Source: Brasenia schreberi (Eukaryota > Streptophyta > Magnoliopsida > Nymphaeales > Cabombaceae). From it: a stretch of 64,000 bases of DNA. Each line of letters begins with the position of its first letter. Position 1 is the stretch's first letter. Positions 23,410-35,097 of this stretch are shown piece after piece. A program made the translations under genes and the position numbers. Location: positions 13,135,501-13,199,500 of the forward strand of contig JAYKKT010000079.1 in NCBI GenBank assembly GCA_036023115.1. The letters are read 5' to 3'. Under the pieces are notes generated by a model, which was not told the origin of the DNA, made no database searches, and was given only the letters and a program-made list of their open reading frames with translations.

Positions 23410-25900
23410 AGAGTAGACAAGTTTGTACTGACGTGCATTTACATGTCTGAGGCTACCGTAGACGAAGAGAGGAGTATTCTATGAGAAAATAGTTCCCTAA
23501 TATCCCAATATTCATCCTTGATCTCAAAGCGATCTGTTAGATGAATGTTCACCTCTACAATTACCACTAATTTCAACTACTGTTCTTGAATAAATTGACT
23601 ATCCTAAATAGTTGGTATAACTTATTCCGACTTCCAAATAGCCAAAATAACCAAAAGACAGCCATAAATATATTGCCTAAATAGCAAAAGTCAATAAGTT
23701 CATTGAGATTGTTGTGTCAATCGGAATATGTGAACAGCCAGAATAACTCGAAGAAACAAACAGTTGGAATATGACATTATTCCGACTATCTTGGGTACTT
23801 GTTCCTGGTGTTGCTAACAACCACAGTAAATAAGCTTTTTCTGACGGTTCACAAGAGACGTAACTCTTTACTCAATAATAGTTGGAAAAATGCATTCCTA
23901 TATGTGAAATTGAACTGTAATAGGATGTGGCCTATTATGATTGTTCGTATGTGTATTTCAACTCTTTAAAATAGTTGGAATAACTTTCCAAACACATTCT
24001 ATTTTTGTCTCTAAACTGAAAATTTTGGAATGCAATTATACAATTGTTTGTAATACCTAGACACGCATAATACATAACAATAGAAGATGAATCAGACAAT
24101 TAGAAATGCATAAAAGAACATATACTATATTGAATTACTTAAATATTAATAAAGTACAAAGAAGAACAATTTATGCAAATTATATATGCCCTAATGTCCA
24201 TTAATCAAACAATTTATGGATAAGCATAATACATCAAGATATTCTATTATAGTATTGACTCATCCTATCTTTCACGTAATCAGTCTCAAGGTTCCTTGTG
24301 ATTCTATGATTCTTAAAAATTGAAAATCAAAAGAACATGTAAAGAACTAAGCTAGAAATAACATAAGCAAAGATCAACGTCTAAAACAATCATACCTTAA
24401 TGCTTTCATTACATCTATTTGTGGCGGTGCCGAACAAAATCCTTAATGCAATTCTCCATTCTCAACGTCTAAAACAATCATACCTTATAGTTAATTATTT
24501 AATAATAACATTACTAGCAAAAATCAATAAATATAAAAACTTGCCCAATCTTTAATTATCAAGTCGACTATTACTAAAATTATACCCATGTTCCATGATC
24601 CTCCCAGAACTAGTTTCATATTTCTCAAACACTTTTATTCTATTAAAGAAGGAAATTGAGTTATATGATAACCTATAAAATTTTCTAAATACATAACCGA
24701 AGAACTTAAAGTAGTTAATGCTTATACAAGTCCTACCATTTTTTTCATAAAAAAGTCTCCCATTTTCTTATCTTTGTAGTACTCTATATAAGCATATACT
24801 TCCAGTATCTCCATATCCAGGTGAGCTCCTTCGTATATTATATATAAATATAAAATCTTATCATTGATTAGACATATTCCAAGTAACTCATACAAAAAAA
24901 CTTGGCATGATTCATTAAAAAAATGGCAATATGATCCCTTTACCGGGTTCTAATGATGTGCAACTTTCTTCAATTATGCCTTTGATCTTGCTTTTCATGG
25001 TTGCTTTCATATTCAAGCTTTGTTTCAATTTGCCTCATATTGCAAGAATTGTTTAATCTTTCCCCTTAAAGTATTTGGAAGGCCTTCTATAAATTTATAT
25101 TCCGGAGGACATTGTGAAGATTTGATGAAGGGTCCCAAGGGCTCAATATCGTTCCCATTATCTTTGAACCTCTTCTATGAATGCTTCTTATAATACTTCT
25201 TAACAGTGTCATTTGAGTATGTAATCAAAATGACCTATAATGGAATCAAAATGTGTAATATTTAAATCATATATATGATGAATTAAAGGTGATAAGCATA
25301 TAGGAGTATGTAATTAGAAAAAATATTACCTAAAGTTTATAGTCAAACATCCTTTCTGCATTTTCCTCTTTCTACATTTCATAAAATGGAAAAAAGTTAT
25401 CCATCTTATTATAACAACTAAGGGCATGTAATAACTTCTCAAAATTAGCATACACAACCTCAGCACCACTGATTAACACCGGCTAGTTTCTTCATTTGGA
25501 GGCAAACAGTTATGTAATTTAGTTATGTGCCTTGTCTCCTACTCCTCTCCTCCTCTACAATGTTTTATTCTACCTGTGTTTAAATTTGAATTATTTCCTC
25601 TTCAATCATGATATATTTTCTCTTGTCAAGTCTCATTTCTAGATCATGTTTATGTGTACCTGAAAAGTAAAGATGTCAATTTGGCATTCTTAAAAATATA
25701 AAATTACTAAATTTAAGATACTCTAAATCTCGTATGTCCTCCTATAACGTGCTTCTCTAGCATGTGTGTCTAAAAATGTTAAAGAACAAGTTATGTTTAA
25801 AATATTACAATAATACATTATAAATTTATGATCATAAATAAACTATTCATAAATAGCACCAAATATCTTGGTGCATAACACTACTTGACCCTCTTAAACT
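23410..25900 (-). pseudogene. Relic of a Transposase_24-like (CACTA-type) gene, copy B
   Basis: Collinear with copy A (13165-15900): the shared text begins GTTTGTACT with 23410 matching 13165, and follows through the segments at 24000-24100, 24700-24960 and 25030-25480. The minus strand again has AGGTAATATTT-like donor text after a coding-like island. Stops and frameshifts are frequent. Copy B lacks the RTE tail insertion seen in copy A at 13542. That fits insertion after the copies separated. Confidence 0.45.
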
Positions 25901-25909
25901 TTGATGAAG

Positions 25910-28270
25910 AGGAAGATCCATAATAATAAATAAACTTGAAGAAAAGTCTGCTTGAGGAACTTGGAATCTTTGATGAAACTTGATGTGAAAGATAGTTGTT
26001 CTATAGAAATTTCACACGGTACATTCAAGCGGGACAAAGGAAAAGGAGGTATCTTATTATGGGACATACCATGAAGTGTATATATGATGGAGTGTAAGAC
26101 AAGGAAGATTTCTTTTGTTACAGAAGGATGGTCAACTGAAAAGATTTTCTTTTCAAATCAAATCAATAAAGATGTCTTAAAATCCTTTTCCATGGAAAAA
26201 TCATTCGGGTTCTTTAAAAAGGGATAAACTTTGACTTTTTGGGAAAGATAAACTTATTTTCATAAAATAGTTTTAAATCAATTTTTAAACATCATAAAAA
26301 TGATACTTGAACCTTATTCTTAAAGCACATAATTTTGCCAAGAAGATAAATCATGAGTAATTTACTTCTTTCCTTCTACCATTGGGTCATAAATATAGGC
26401 CCATATTAAATTGTCCTTGAATCTCTTTTGAAGGGTCATTAAGTATACTTATAGATGACTTGAGTCCTTTCTAAAGTACTTTAAGTTATCATCTAGGTCT
26501 CTCTTAACCTCTAGGCTTGTCCCTCTTCCATTTTTTGAATAGAACATGAGGATGACTTATGAGCAGCAACTACAACAATACATTGACAAACATAATAAGG
26601 TGGGATAAAAAGATCCTAATGGGATTTATCACAAATAATGACTTTCTCCTCCAAAATGACCAGAAGATCAAGTTAAAGCTTTCAATATCTTGAAAAATTC
26701 TACAACACAAAAACACCTCTAGCAAGACCAAGTGAATGCATCCTAAACAACAAGCATAGATAAAACTATACTCAAAATAGTATGAGAGTATAAAGTCTAT
26801 AGAATAACATATAACAAGCTAAAAGAATACAAATGAGACAACCTAGAGAGAGTAAGTGAGATGGGATAAAAGTGAAGGCATAATGTGAATGAGGTAATGG
26901 GTGATATAAAAATAAGAGTGAAATGAATAATAAAAATCTGGTCCAAAAAAGAGAACCCAAAATGGACTCAAAAAATCTACATGAACAACAAGTGGCTATC
27001 ATATAAGAGCAATATGAAGTAAAAACACCTCTAGTATAATAAAGAGAAGTCTTCAACACTAATGCCAAAAGGAAAACAAACCTTGACTCCTATTATATTT
27101 CAAAGAAAAAAATGACCCAGCTTATAAGAAAATGCATTTAGATTATAAGATGTATTATGGATGTGACAAAATATATGTCATGAAGTAATGAAGTACACAA
27201 TCTCAATCTCGATAGGACAAAGGATGCCCATGTTGAAATGTCATTATGGAAGGTATGTATTTTAATACAATCTACAAGAAAGAAAAGAAAATAACAAGAT
27301 TCTTTACAAAGACCAAAACAAATCTTGGTACTAAGACAAGAACAATCATGCAAGTCAACTATTTGTAAGTGATCATGATTCATGTGCTGGTTTTAGCAAA
27401 TCATACAAGGTATTTTCAAAAAATAACATCTATTCCAATGGACCACTTAAAATAAAAGGAAAAAGGAAAAAGGAAAAAGCACCCACTCTTAACTCATTGT
27501 TGGTACTAATAGAGAAAGAAGACAATATTAATTTTGGTGAGCAAATCTTAATTTTCAAAGCACCAAAATTAACTATCTAGTGACCTATTGACAAATAGAT
27601 AGGATAGGAATCTTAACTCTAGATGGAGCTTGGGCCCCTCCTCAAACGTAGCCGACTATGAAGGCTAAATACATAAGTGCACAATATTCTCCAAATACAA
27701 GAAGATATACAATAAGACGTACTTGGTCCCTTCTCAATAAGACTTTATTTTTTTACTTTTTTTTACTTTTTCAACCTTTTATTTTTTTATTTATGCCTTT
27801 TGGCTTTTTACCTTAGAATATAACATTTAAGCTCATACACAAAATGAATATATCACAAACATCAATGAAGCACGAATACATGAGGCAGGCTTGAAAATCC
27901 ATTGCAGTGAGTACAAACACCATCGCACACAACATGGAATCAAGCCAATCTACACACTAAGATATTCAAAAACAAATTATTGTAGTATTTCAAAAATTAA
28001 GAGAATATTTTACGAAAATACAAATATTGTCAATTTTCTAGACTTTTCCAAGACTGAGAATCAAATGAAATTTGTTTTTCCAAAAGATTTAATTTGAAGT
28101 GGTTCAAAATAACCTTAATCCCATACTTTTTAAATTAAATCCAAAGACACAAATAGATAAAATAGCATAAGTGCATCATGATATCAAAATTGAATCAATA
28201 CTTTCGATGATGGAGGTAACCACTTGAACAGATCAAATCATAGGTGCGCAACACTACAAGCATTGTACAT
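25910..28270. other. Gene-free, AT-rich stretch
   Basis: No recognisable domain. Minus-strand ORFs at 26772-27068 and 27138-27383 are AT-rich and hydrophobic, with no motif. The words CCCCTCCTCAA and GCCGACTATGAAGG near 27635 resemble, in inverted orientation, text in the 3' region of the LTR element near 37580-37610. This may be debris of a related element. Confidence 0.3.
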
Positions 28271-28277
28271 ATCTCTA

Positions 28278-28340
28278 CCTTCAGATCATTTTTAAGAAAT
28301 ATATCTCACCTTCAGATCATTTTTAAGAAATATAATTTCA
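28278..28340 (+). repeat. 31-bp tandem duplication
   Basis: CCTTCAGATCATTTTTAAG followed by AAATATA occurs at 28278 and again at 28309, back to back. Confidence 0.85.
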
Positions 28341-28389
28341 TCATCCATACAAAACAAAAAGTCAAAATATAAGTCAAATCCAATAAACA

Positions 28390-29310
28390 TCTAGGATAAT
28401 ATTTCTTTAAGTATTGGATATTTATTGCGTAAGACAAGTCTCTACCATCAACGTCAATAAGCCAATAGGAATTACTAGAAGTAACCCCTTTTACAACATA
28501 AGGCCCCTCTGAATTGGGGTGCCACTTACCTAAAAGATGAGTCTTTGTGATGTATCAATTTAAGCACAAGATCACCTACTTAGAATTTTTATGCACGAAT
28601 GTACTTGACATAATGCTGAGTGTCTCAACACCTATGTGATTTTGCATGCTCAAAAATAAGTAATCGCCTCTCATCTAAAAGATCCAACTCTAATGGTTAT
28701 GTCTAATGTTAGATATCGGTCAACATCTCAAGAAATACAGCTATGTTAAGGGAAGGAAATTGAACTTAAATAGGCAGTACAACCTCTATGCTAGACACTA
28801 TATCAAAAATAGTGGCATTGGTAGGAGTTTTGATGGAAGTCTTATATGCCCATAATATATCATGGAGCTTCTCTTGTCAAGCTCAATCCTCACTAATAGT
28901 TTTCTCTACAATGCTAATAGGAGTATTATTGGTTGCCTTTGCCTGACCATTCTCCTCGAGATAATAAGGTAAAGAAAAATATTGGGTAATGCAAAAGGAA
29001 GGACATAGCCTATTGAGACACTTTTAAATGAGTCTTATTATCACCAATGATATCTCTAGGAACACTAAAGTGACATACAACACTTTTCTTAATCAATAAA
29101 ACTATATACTAACCTAAAACTCTAGACAATAACACACTACCAACCCATTTGATAAAGTATTTTGTGACAACTAAAATGAGCCTATGACCATTAGATGTAG
29201 ATGTAAATATGGGACTGTTGACATCAAACACCCACACAGAAAAAGGCCAAGGACTAACTATTGAATGCAACTATGATGCAGGTGCATGAATGGAACGACC
29301 ATAAACCTGA
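28390..29310 (-). pseudogene. Ty3/gypsy (Tat-like) integrase relic
   Basis: The minus strand from 29240 down reads, through stops and frameshifts, SNGHRLILVVTKYFIKWV, then VPRDIIGDNKT, then SLPYYLEENGQAKATN and AYKTSIKTPTNAT, ending in a C-terminal part near 28400-28520. These match the integrase core of the better preserved element at 38640-39890, segment by segment. The catalytic D-D-E residues are only partly recognisable. It is an older copy of the same lineage. Confidence 0.7.
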
Positions 29311-29389
29311 TTTTAATGCAAGTTAAATGGATGTATTACAATGTACAAAATGAATTTTCAAAGATGCATACGACAACTTTTCAAATCAT

Positions 29390-30160
29390 AAATTTTCACA
29401 TTAACTTTCCCAAACCTTGAATAGACAATTTAGATTTTATAACTTTTCAAATCCATGAATATATAATTCAAATTTATGATTTTCTAAATCCATGAACATA
29501 TAATTCAAATTTTATGACTTTCTAAATTTTATGAACATATAATTCACATTGTATACTTTCCAAATCCAAAAATCAACTTTTCAACTTTTCAAATTTAGAG
29601 ACCATAAACTTGTAATTCAGAATTGTGTAATTTTTCAAATCCAAAAAATTATGTTTTCAACCATCCAAACCCCAAAAAACAGCTTTTTAAGTTTTCAAAC
29701 CCCTAAATCATCCTTTAAACTTTCCAGATCCATAACCTTCACTCAAATTTTCAAAATTTTGAAAACATAAATATATAATCAGATTTATATTTCCAAATCC
29801 TAAAATCAGATTTTTAACCTTTCAATCCTAAAAAGTCAGGTTTTTAACCTTTCAAATCCATGAACATAATTCATATTTTAGAAATTTGAAGACCACACAC
29901 ATAAAATTCAGTTTTTTTAATTTTAGAAACCATGAATATATAATCATATTTTGGAATTATTGGAAATCATTGATATATAATCTAGATTTTAAACTTTTTT
30001 TGAAACCTCTGAACAAAATTTGATTTTTTGAAAGTTTTGAAAACCATAAAATTCAGACTTGGGAAACTTTTGGAAATCATTGAATAAAATTCAGATTTTG
30101 GAAACTTTGAATAATATTCAAATTTTGGAAACATTTTGAATAAGATTCAAATTTTTAAAA
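29390..30160. repeat. Degenerate AT-rich minisatellite, unit about 38-40 bp
   Basis: Words such as AAATCCATGAACATATAATT and TTCAAATTTTATGACTTTC recur with many substitutions through the interval. The period is irregular, so this is an old, decayed tandem array. The ORF at 29549-29770 is a by-product. Confidence 0.65.
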
Positions 30161-30244
30161 ACTTATTGTAGAAGAGGCCATTTTTAAAATACATTTTCAT
30201 CTAAATTTATACATCAAACGCATCATGTGCATGTAGTGAAACTT

Positions 30245-30246
<2 letters not shown>

Positions 30247-30306
<60 letters not shown>
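30247..30306. repeat. AT dinucleotide microsatellite
   Basis: About 30 uninterrupted AT units. Confidence 0.95.
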
Positions 30307-30309
<3 letters not shown>

Positions 30310-30739
30310 GTCCCAAAGACTATATATATGTAACAAAATAGGTTGTTTTAAGATTGTGGCTTAGGACATAGGTTTAGGTAAAATAGATGGACACAATTAA
30401 GGCTCAATGATATTTAATGATAGATATGCTAAAGAAATCAAACTTTGTTTTTATGAAAATGGTTAGGCTTAAGGTCAAAACCAATAAATGGTGCAAGAAA
30501 GAGGCTTAACTCTGCCTTGGACGATGTATCTTAAGCTCACATTAGGTGGCGGGTACGTTGGCAACTTTATGTTGTTGTGAAGTCTCCTCAATTGGATCCA
30601 AAGCACTCTTGTAGCTACTTTTTTGCTCAAATATTCAAGATTTTCAAAACCATTTCACGTCTTTTAATAATGAATATCTAAAACCACCTCTATGAACTAG
30701 GTGTAGATTTTTCTTAAAGAAAATTTGGAGTGTTTACAG

Positions 30740-31320
30740 CTATGCCCACAACATGTTGGATAAGGTCTTATGCCATGAGTGCATATTTTTCTTGAGAGTC
30801 TTATTGATTAAGTCAATGAGTATCATATTGGTGGACTTGGCCTTTTCATCTGCTTTGGTGTAATATGGTGTCAAATACACTAATTTCATGTTGAAGTTTT
30901 CATTTGCTTTCATCCTTGAGAAACTTGTTGATTAAGTCAATGAGTATCCTATTGGTGTTCTCAAGAGATCTTATGGTCGACTATTATAGTTTGAGAGATG
31001 TTAATCTAGAATATAATATAATCATTGATAAACTTGACTATGTCATCCTCAGCAACCACTTTCATGGGTAGGGTCTCAATCCACTTGGTAAGGTAGTCAA
31101 TAATAGTTGTAATTAATGGGTAGCCTTTAAAAGATCTTGGATGAATCTTTTCAATCAAGTCCATGGCCCAACTTCAAAATAGCTAACACTTAACTATTGG
31201 GTTGAGTTTTGAAGACAAGGACTCTTTGTACATGACCATGACACTCTCGTTGTTGGCACCCGTTTGCCTAATTGATGCAATCTTATTGTATTGTGGGCCA
31301 ATAATATGGAAGAGGTATAT
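30740..31320 (-). pseudogene. Ty3/gypsy integrase relic
   Basis: The minus strand reads AMDLIEKIHPRSFKGYPLI with TKWIETLPMKVVAEDDI near 31020-31170, and NMKLVYLTPYYTKADEKAKS near 30820-30890. This is the integrase core, with the first catalytic D present and the usual glutamate region changed (E to K). Stops are present. It may be the continuation of the gypsy relic at 32573-34110, split by the copia fragment between them. Confidence 0.65.
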
Positions 31321-31329
31321 ATGCTACTT

Positions 31330-32560
31330 CATCTTTGGTTCAAATCGGTCGGCTTTGGACAATCACTACTTGAAATAATCATGTTATCGATGTAGAGAAA
31401 AAGTATAACAATAATTGTAGAAGACTTTCTTATAAACAAGGTTGTGTTTGTGTAAAAGGTAGTAAAGCTATCCAATGTCATGAATTTTGTCATTTTATCA
31501 AACCAAGCCTTATGAGCTTGTTTGATACCATACAAAGCTCTTTTGAGTCATAAAACTTGGTTTCTAGGTATGTTAAAACTAGGAGAAGGTTTCATATATA
31601 CTTCTTCCTTTAACCACCCATTTAAAAAAGTATTTTTAACATATAATTGATAGAATTTTAATCCTGAATTGCACAAACAATTATAAGTGTTCTGAAAGTT
31701 GTCATTCTAGCTATAGGAGCAAAGGTTTCCTCATAATCAGTCTCATTTTCCTGTAAGTAACATTTGACAATTAATCTAGCATTATAGCAAATTAATATAC
31801 CATCACCATTAGTTTTAATTTTATAGACCTATCTACAACCTATCATCTTTTTGTTTTGTAGTCTAGAAACAACATCTTAAGTTTTGGCTCTATATAAAGC
31901 ATCTAATTCTTCATTTATATCATTAATCCAGTTTTGTAATAATTGAGGTTCATTAAAGGTGCTTGGTTCCTCTATATATGAAATATTGGTTACTAGAGCT
32001 CTATGTTTTTGTAAAAAACTATCATAAAATGAACCATTCAAAAGGTCTAGAGTTACGATTGGACCTTCTAGGTATAGATGGAGTAACATTAGGAGTTCTC
32101 CTAGTGTAATATTGATCAAAAGGAGTGATAGAATTGTCTTGAAACCATATGCTTATCAAAATCATTTTCTACATGTATCACATCTCTTAGAATATCATTC
32201 AAAAAAGAATGCGAGGAATCATCAATAGAACGAAAATCATTCATGTCCTTAAATACACATTAATTTTCAAAAAAATTGACATCTCTTAATATATAGAGCT
32301 TATCATTTTTATAATTATATATCTTTTTTTATTTACTTCATACCCTAAAAATACACATTCTATGGCATGAGAAGATAGTTTATCATCTTTGTCAGTATAA
32401 ACAAAACATTTATATACAAAAATACACAGTTTAGAATAGTTGGGCATAATTTTAAAAAGTTTTTCTACAAGAGACATGTCTTGTAAAACTAAAGATAGCA
32501 TTCAATTAATTAAGTAGATAACAGTTATAATAGCTTCTGCCTTAGGAACACTACTAGATA
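31330..32560 (-). pseudogene. Ty1/copia integrase C-terminus and reverse transcriptase relic
   Basis: Read from 32560 down the minus strand. Integrase C-terminal text AITVIYLIN and IECVFLGYEVNKKRYIIIK (32290-32560) is followed by text like the copia linker, INDINEELDALYRAKT (31880-31930), the RT segment near 31700-31850, and MYGIKQAHKAWFDKMTKFM with LYIDNMII (31390-31535). The Y-x-D-D box is changed to Y-I-D-N, so it is inactive. The order (integrase before RT) identifies Ty1/copia. It sits inside gypsy text on both sides. Confidence 0.75.
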
Positions 32561-32572
32561 TATAAGCTTGTC

Positions 32573-34110
32573 TCATAGAGAACTTTTAGGAGGAATACAT
32601 AAACAATTACCTTTGAAGAGGAAACCATCTTGGATCACAAACTCACTTACCTTAATAATAGATTTGGGAGTTGGCAATTCATGAATAGAGTTCACCTTTG
32701 CTTCATCTACATGAACTGCTTCACTACCAACAACAAAACCCAAAATTATCAATTGATTTTGCATGAAAACACATTATTGTAGGTTTATATAGTATATACA
32801 GCTCATTCTTCCTTAATATGAAAAACACCTTTATGATGTGTTGAAGGTATTCAGTCACATGCTTGCTATAAATCATTATGTCATCAAAATATACAACCAT
32901 AAATTGGGAGAAAGGCTCGAAGTACCTAGTTTATTAAGTGCTTCAACATACTAGGGGTGTTGGATAGGCCAAAAGAAATTACCATTAATTAACACAAACC
33001 ATCTTTAGTTTTAAGTGCAGTCTTCCATTCATCTCTTGATCTGATCTGAATCTAGTGATAGCCACTTTTGAGGTCAAACATGGTGAATGGCCTAGTACCA
33101 CTGAGTTGATCTTGCATGTCATTAAGGTGGGGAATAGGTAAACGGTACTTGATGGTGATTTTGTTTATGGCTCGACTATCTATATACATTCTCGAGGTTC
33201 CATCTTTCATTAGGGAAAGTAAGGCGAGTACAGCATAGGGATTGATGCTTTCTCAAGTATGACCATTTACCAATAGTTCTACTTTCTGAGTCAGGATGCT
33301 CCTTTGGACTCATACTATAGTGTGGTAAATTAGGTAAATTGAATCCTAGGAGAAAGTCAATTCGATACTAGATATTTCACATAGGTGACAAGTTGGTTGG
33401 TTCTCCAAAGATATCACTATATTCATAAAATGAAATGTAAACCTCAACTGGAATAATGGTTTATTCTTTTAGAGTGTTTCCTCCTAGTTGGTTTGGTAAG
33501 ATTACAATCTTCCGATGTTCCTAAGTAAATGAATAAGAATTACCCCTTCCTCGATGTATTGCGTCCACATCATACTTTTATGTCCTCCCAAGTAGGACGT
33601 GGTAATCATCCATTTCCACCGCAATGCATAACATGGTTGACTTATAATACTTTCTAAGGGAAAGGTGCAGCTTGCATTGCATGGCAAAAATTTTATACTA
33701 GGACCTTTCTTGATCCGCCAATACTATAAGGATTAGGATGGGAAGGGTTGAGAGTTTAAATGCACAATGTGACTTTGAAAAACCAAATTTTTATAACTAC
33801 AACTATTAATAACTAACTTGCATATCTTCCATGCAATAAAGCATTTTTCTTTAAAGATCTTCTTGCTTTGTGATTCATCAATTTGAATTGAAGAGAACAT
33901 AAGCCTTTTGACCACATAAACCACTTCTTCTCTATCTTCTTCACATATATCATAGTCGAGGGTTGGTTCATCTGCATTTGTGTATTGACCCTCGTAATGA
34001 GCTAGTTTTGTGATATTAACGAACTTTCGTTTTGGGAAATCACTTAAGCGAAGCCTAATTCTTGACATTTGAAACACCATACCTTCCTCTACTTTCAAAC
34101 TTACTTTGTT
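32573..34110 (-). pseudogene. Ty3/gypsy protease-RT relic with RT joined to integrase zinc region
   Basis: From 34098 down: DYDICEEDREEVVYVVKRLM, IFKEKCFIAWKICKLVINSC and SCSYKNLV, the aspartic-protease region of plant gypsy elements (catalytic D-S-C changed to N-S-C). Then the RT at about 32900-33230: [30 protein letters not shown] and RDEWKTALKTKDGLC. Near 32690-32760, LGFVVGSEAVHVDEAKV and the text PTPKSIIKVS jump directly to FVIQDGFLFKGNCLCIP, the start of the integrase zinc region. The RNase H domain is therefore deleted. Stops are present. Confidence 0.75.
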
Positions 34111-34119
34111 TCAATCTCT

Positions 34120-35092
34120 TGGTCTTTGTTATGCTTGAAAATGTCTTCAACAGTAGGGATAGATACCTTGAATATACTTTCAGCTCTCAGAAGGTTGCTT
34201 TATTTTAAGGTCTTCTTTCCCTTTAAGATCCTTTTTAGCCCTTAATGCTAGGTTTTGAGATTGGTTGATTGTCTATATGGTATATATGTGATGTGAACCA
34301 AATGATTGTTAAGTGTTCTAGTTGCAACAACTTTTAACCTTCGAGGAATTCTCTACCACAACTGGGACTAATAAGGAGAATGAATCCGATAAACCGAGAA
34401 AGGATAAACAAGAACCACAAGTGAGAAGAGAGGTGAAAGTAAGAGTCAACAACCAACAAGCTTGCACTCCACTGCACAACCTAGCTGATGAGTTGAGAGA
34501 GAAGGAAATGCACCACAAGCATTGCTGAAGGACTTGATAAGCAAATAAAAACTCATATTTTACTTGATAGAGCAACAAAAGGTGCCTTACAAATCTGGTG
34601 ATGGTGATTTTGTAGCTAGAAACATGCCTCCTCAGCTAGCCAATGACAGAGAAGGAAAGAGTTAATGCTGCCACCCAATCAATAAGTAAACAAAACATTG
34701 TATTAATTGCTCATACTAACAGTTAAGTGGTCACTCAGTTAGAAAAACTAGTTGTTAGGTAGTTGTTGGAGTGAGACGCTACTTGTCTAAGATCTTCATT
34801 TGGGTGCTAGGTGGCATGAGTGATGACTGGGATATGTGCTTCCTCTTGGCGTTGAGCCCAAGAATGGGTAACAAACAAATCGGTTGATTCGGTGTGGCTG
34901 TTGTTCAAGGCCGGATTAGACTTGCTTATATTCAGTTCCATGTTCCTGCCTTCTTTATCTTCATTGATGCTCACATCATTTCCTCTAGGTGGAAGGAAAG
35001 ATTCGTCTTTGAATCTATGTCTTTTGAGTACTTGCATACAAGGGTTGCAACATTTAAGCAGCCGATGATGGTGCTAGATGCTAACTTTTTAA
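34120..35092. other. Gene-free stretch, probable gypsy gag debris
   Basis: Opposed ORFs at 34318-34578 and 34807-35145 show charged, low-complexity text but no zinc knuckle. Its position upstream (in minus direction) of the protease relic suggests former gag sequence. This is inference. Confidence 0.35.
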
Positions 35093-35097
35093 CTAGT
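35093..35097 (+). repeat. Left target-site duplication of the LTR retrotransposon
   Basis: CTAGT immediately before the left LTR. The identical 5-mer follows the right LTR at 47073-47077. Confidence 0.85.

Noticed and set aside
34318..34578. Opposed ORFs, 68 codons plus and 86 codons minus
   Set aside because: They are shadows of each other in retroelement debris and neither shows a motif.
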